From the NCBI RefSeq assembly GCF_006385805.1, contig NZ_VFSG01000001.1:930001-994000 (forward strand): a stretch of 64,000 nucleotides of DNA, written 5' to 3'. This document shows, one piece after another, positions 62,939 through 64,000 of the stretch (positions within the stretch are counted from its first letter, which is position 1; the number at the start of each line of letters is the position of its first letter). A model generated the notes under the pieces. That model saw only the letters and a program-made list of their open reading frames with translations, did not search any database and had not been told where the DNA came from. The position numbers and the translations under genes were made by a program. Source of the DNA: Streptococcus xiaochunlingii. GTDB taxonomy: Bacteria > Bacillota > Bacilli > Lactobacillales > Streptococcaceae.

Positions 62939-64000
62939 ATGAACAAAAGTATGATTCGCTACCTTTTAGCAAAACTCCTTTTGATTGAAGCCATGTTGCT
63001 CTGTGTGCCGATTGTGGTTGCACTTCTCAATCTAAAGAACGATTTTGTTGTCAAGGATAGCCCGACTGTCTTTATCTCCCTATTTGCAACCATTGCCATC
63101 CTCCTTGTATTGGGAGGGATTGGTTCCTTTTTCAAACCCAAAGATTTTCACATCTATGCCAAGGAAGGCGTTCTGATTGTGGCTTTGTGTTGGATCCTCT
63201 GGTCCTTCTTTGGTGCTCTTCCTTTTGTCTTTTCAGGACAAATCCCAAACATCATTGATGCATTTTTCGAAGTTAGCTCTGGTTTTACGACTACAGGGGC
63301 AACCATTTTAAATGACGTCTCCGTCCTCAGTCCTTCCCTTCTTTTCTGGCGTAGTTTCACTCACTTAATCGGAGGGATGGGGGTGCTGGTCTTTGCCCTA
63401 GCTATTATGGACAATAACAAGAACAGCCACCTCGAAGTGATGAAAGCAGAAGTGCCTGGTCCCGTATTTGGTAAAATTGTATCCAAATTGAAGAACACAG
63501 CTCAAATCCTTTATTACCTCTATTTGGCCCTCTTCTTCCTCTTCGTCGTGATCTACTTCTGTGCTGGCATGCCTCTTTATGATAGCTTTATCATTGCTAT
63601 GGGGACTGCTGGTACTGGTGGGTTCACCGTCTTCAATGACGGGATTGCTCACTACCATTCGACCCTCATCACCTATTTGGTCAGCTTTGGAGTCTTGGTC
63701 TTTGGGGTCAATTTTAACCTTTATTACTACATCATGCTTCGCAAGTTCAAAGCCTTCTTCGGTGATGAAGAACTTCGCACCTACCTGATGATTGTCGGGG
63801 TTTCTTCCCTTCTGATTGCCTGCAACATTTTCCATCTCTATCATAATTTTGCAGATAGTTTTGAAATGTCCTTTTTCCAAGTCTCCAATGTCATTACCAC
63901 GACTGGATTTGGTTTTGGCAATACTGTTGATTGGCCGCTCTTTTCTCAGTTCCTCCTTCTCATGCTCATGGTGGTTGGTGGATCCGCAGGATCAACGGCC
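62939..64000 (+). CDS. trkH: Trk potassium uptake protein TrkH (3' end beyond the window)
   Basis: The first 354 codons of a membrane protein starting 3 bases after trkA. The K+ selectivity-filter repeats are visible: SSGFTTTGATI (about residue 118), MGTAGTGGFTVF (about residue 222) and NVITTTGFGFGN (about residue 316). The fourth repeat would lie beyond the edge. With TrkA it forms the K+ import channel. Confidence 0.95.
   Translation, partial: MNKSMIRYLLAKLLLIEAMLLCVPIVVALLNLKNDFVVKDSPTVFISLFATIAILLVLGGIGSFFKPKDFHIYAKEGVLIVALCWILWSFFGALPFVFSGQIPNIIDAFFEVSSGFTTTGATILNDVSVLSPSLLFWRSFTHLIGGMGVLVFALAIMDNNKNSHLEVMKAEVPGPVFGKIVSKLKNTAQILYYLYLALFFLFVVIYFCAGMPLYDSFIIAMGTAGTGGFTVFNDGIAHYHSTLITYLVSFGVLVFGVNFNLYYYIMLRKFKAFFGDEELRTYLMIVGVSSLLIACNIFHLYHNFADSFEMSFFQVSNVITTTGFGFGNTVDWPLFSQFLLLMLMVVGGSAGSTA

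Noticed and set aside
63398..63880. 160-codon minus-strand ORF
   Set aside because: It is antisense to trkH, whose K+ filter repeats establish the true frame.
1..64000. tRNA or rRNA genes
   Set aside because: I saw no cloverleaf, GTTC-loop/CCA pattern or conserved rRNA blocks in the intergenic regions examined by eye.

Overview
The window reads as chromosome from a viridans (mitis/sanguinis-type) Streptococcus. The supporting signs are moderate to low GC, AGGAG-type ribosome binding sites, TTGACA/TATAAT promoters, a YSIRK-signal wall-anchored protein, L-lysine-type MurE, a Mga/MgaSpn-like regulator and a gene content close to S. pneumoniae. It is gene dense. No rRNA, tRNA or CRISPR was seen, and the only insertion-sequence trace is one degraded fragment.

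Layout. 1-7045: end of a small membrane protein, a CaxP-like P-type ATPase, a VOC protein, ftsK, a gene broken by one stop codon, and a membrane/TPR-like protein. 7236-13872: a cyclophilin lipoprotein, an ABC-F ATPase, and a seven-gene operon tmk-holB-yabA-rsmI-GNAT-ogt-arsC-like. 14045-22217: YitT protein, CBS/ACT protein, the livJHMGF branched-chain amino acid transporter (CodY-like site in its promoter), ylbG, clpP (CtsR operator) and upp. 22318-25390: mgtA with an elaborate leader made of M-box riboswitch, terminator, small ORF and a hairpin over the ribosome binding site. 25399-31661: a metB/malY sulfur amino acid operon with a MET-box, ytgP/murJ, divergent murE, and a conserved unknown. 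31936-36740: an AT-rich accessory island with an ABC-2 exporter and two-component system, beside an IS3 remnant. 36741-39174: YiiX-like protease, ppaC, pflA (cre site). 39347-44911: a large GH95 alpha-fucosidase surface protein flanked by two 183-bp direct repeats. 44915-47912: TrpXYZ-type aromatic amino acid transporter with an attenuator-like leader. 48040-64000: repeat-rich membrane protein, CorC-like protein, Mga-like regulator, a multi-hairpin repeat, AI-2E family permease, orphan ABC ATPase, nhaP, mnmM/ytqA, a short MGMT protein, PAP2 phosphatase, ribU with FMN riboswitch, trmL with a structured leader, and trkA-trkH (cut by the window end).

The strongest candidates for undescribed biology are RNA-level. 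(1) Between the M-box and mgtA there is a 24-codon ORF with a good ribosome binding site whose peptide starts with an acidic/proline run (DDHPEP). This resembles the Mg2+-sensing MgtL principle of enterobacteria, but layered on a riboswitch. (2) The trpX leader has its own strong promoter, a short ORF rich in Phe and Tyr codons, and mutually exclusive antiterminator/terminator pairings. (3) Three genes (ftsK, murE, ytqA) have a -10 box only 6-7 bases before the start codon, which predicts leaderless or nearly leaderless mRNAs. The GH95 cassette between direct repeats and the four-hairpin intergenic element are the most notable DNA-level structures.
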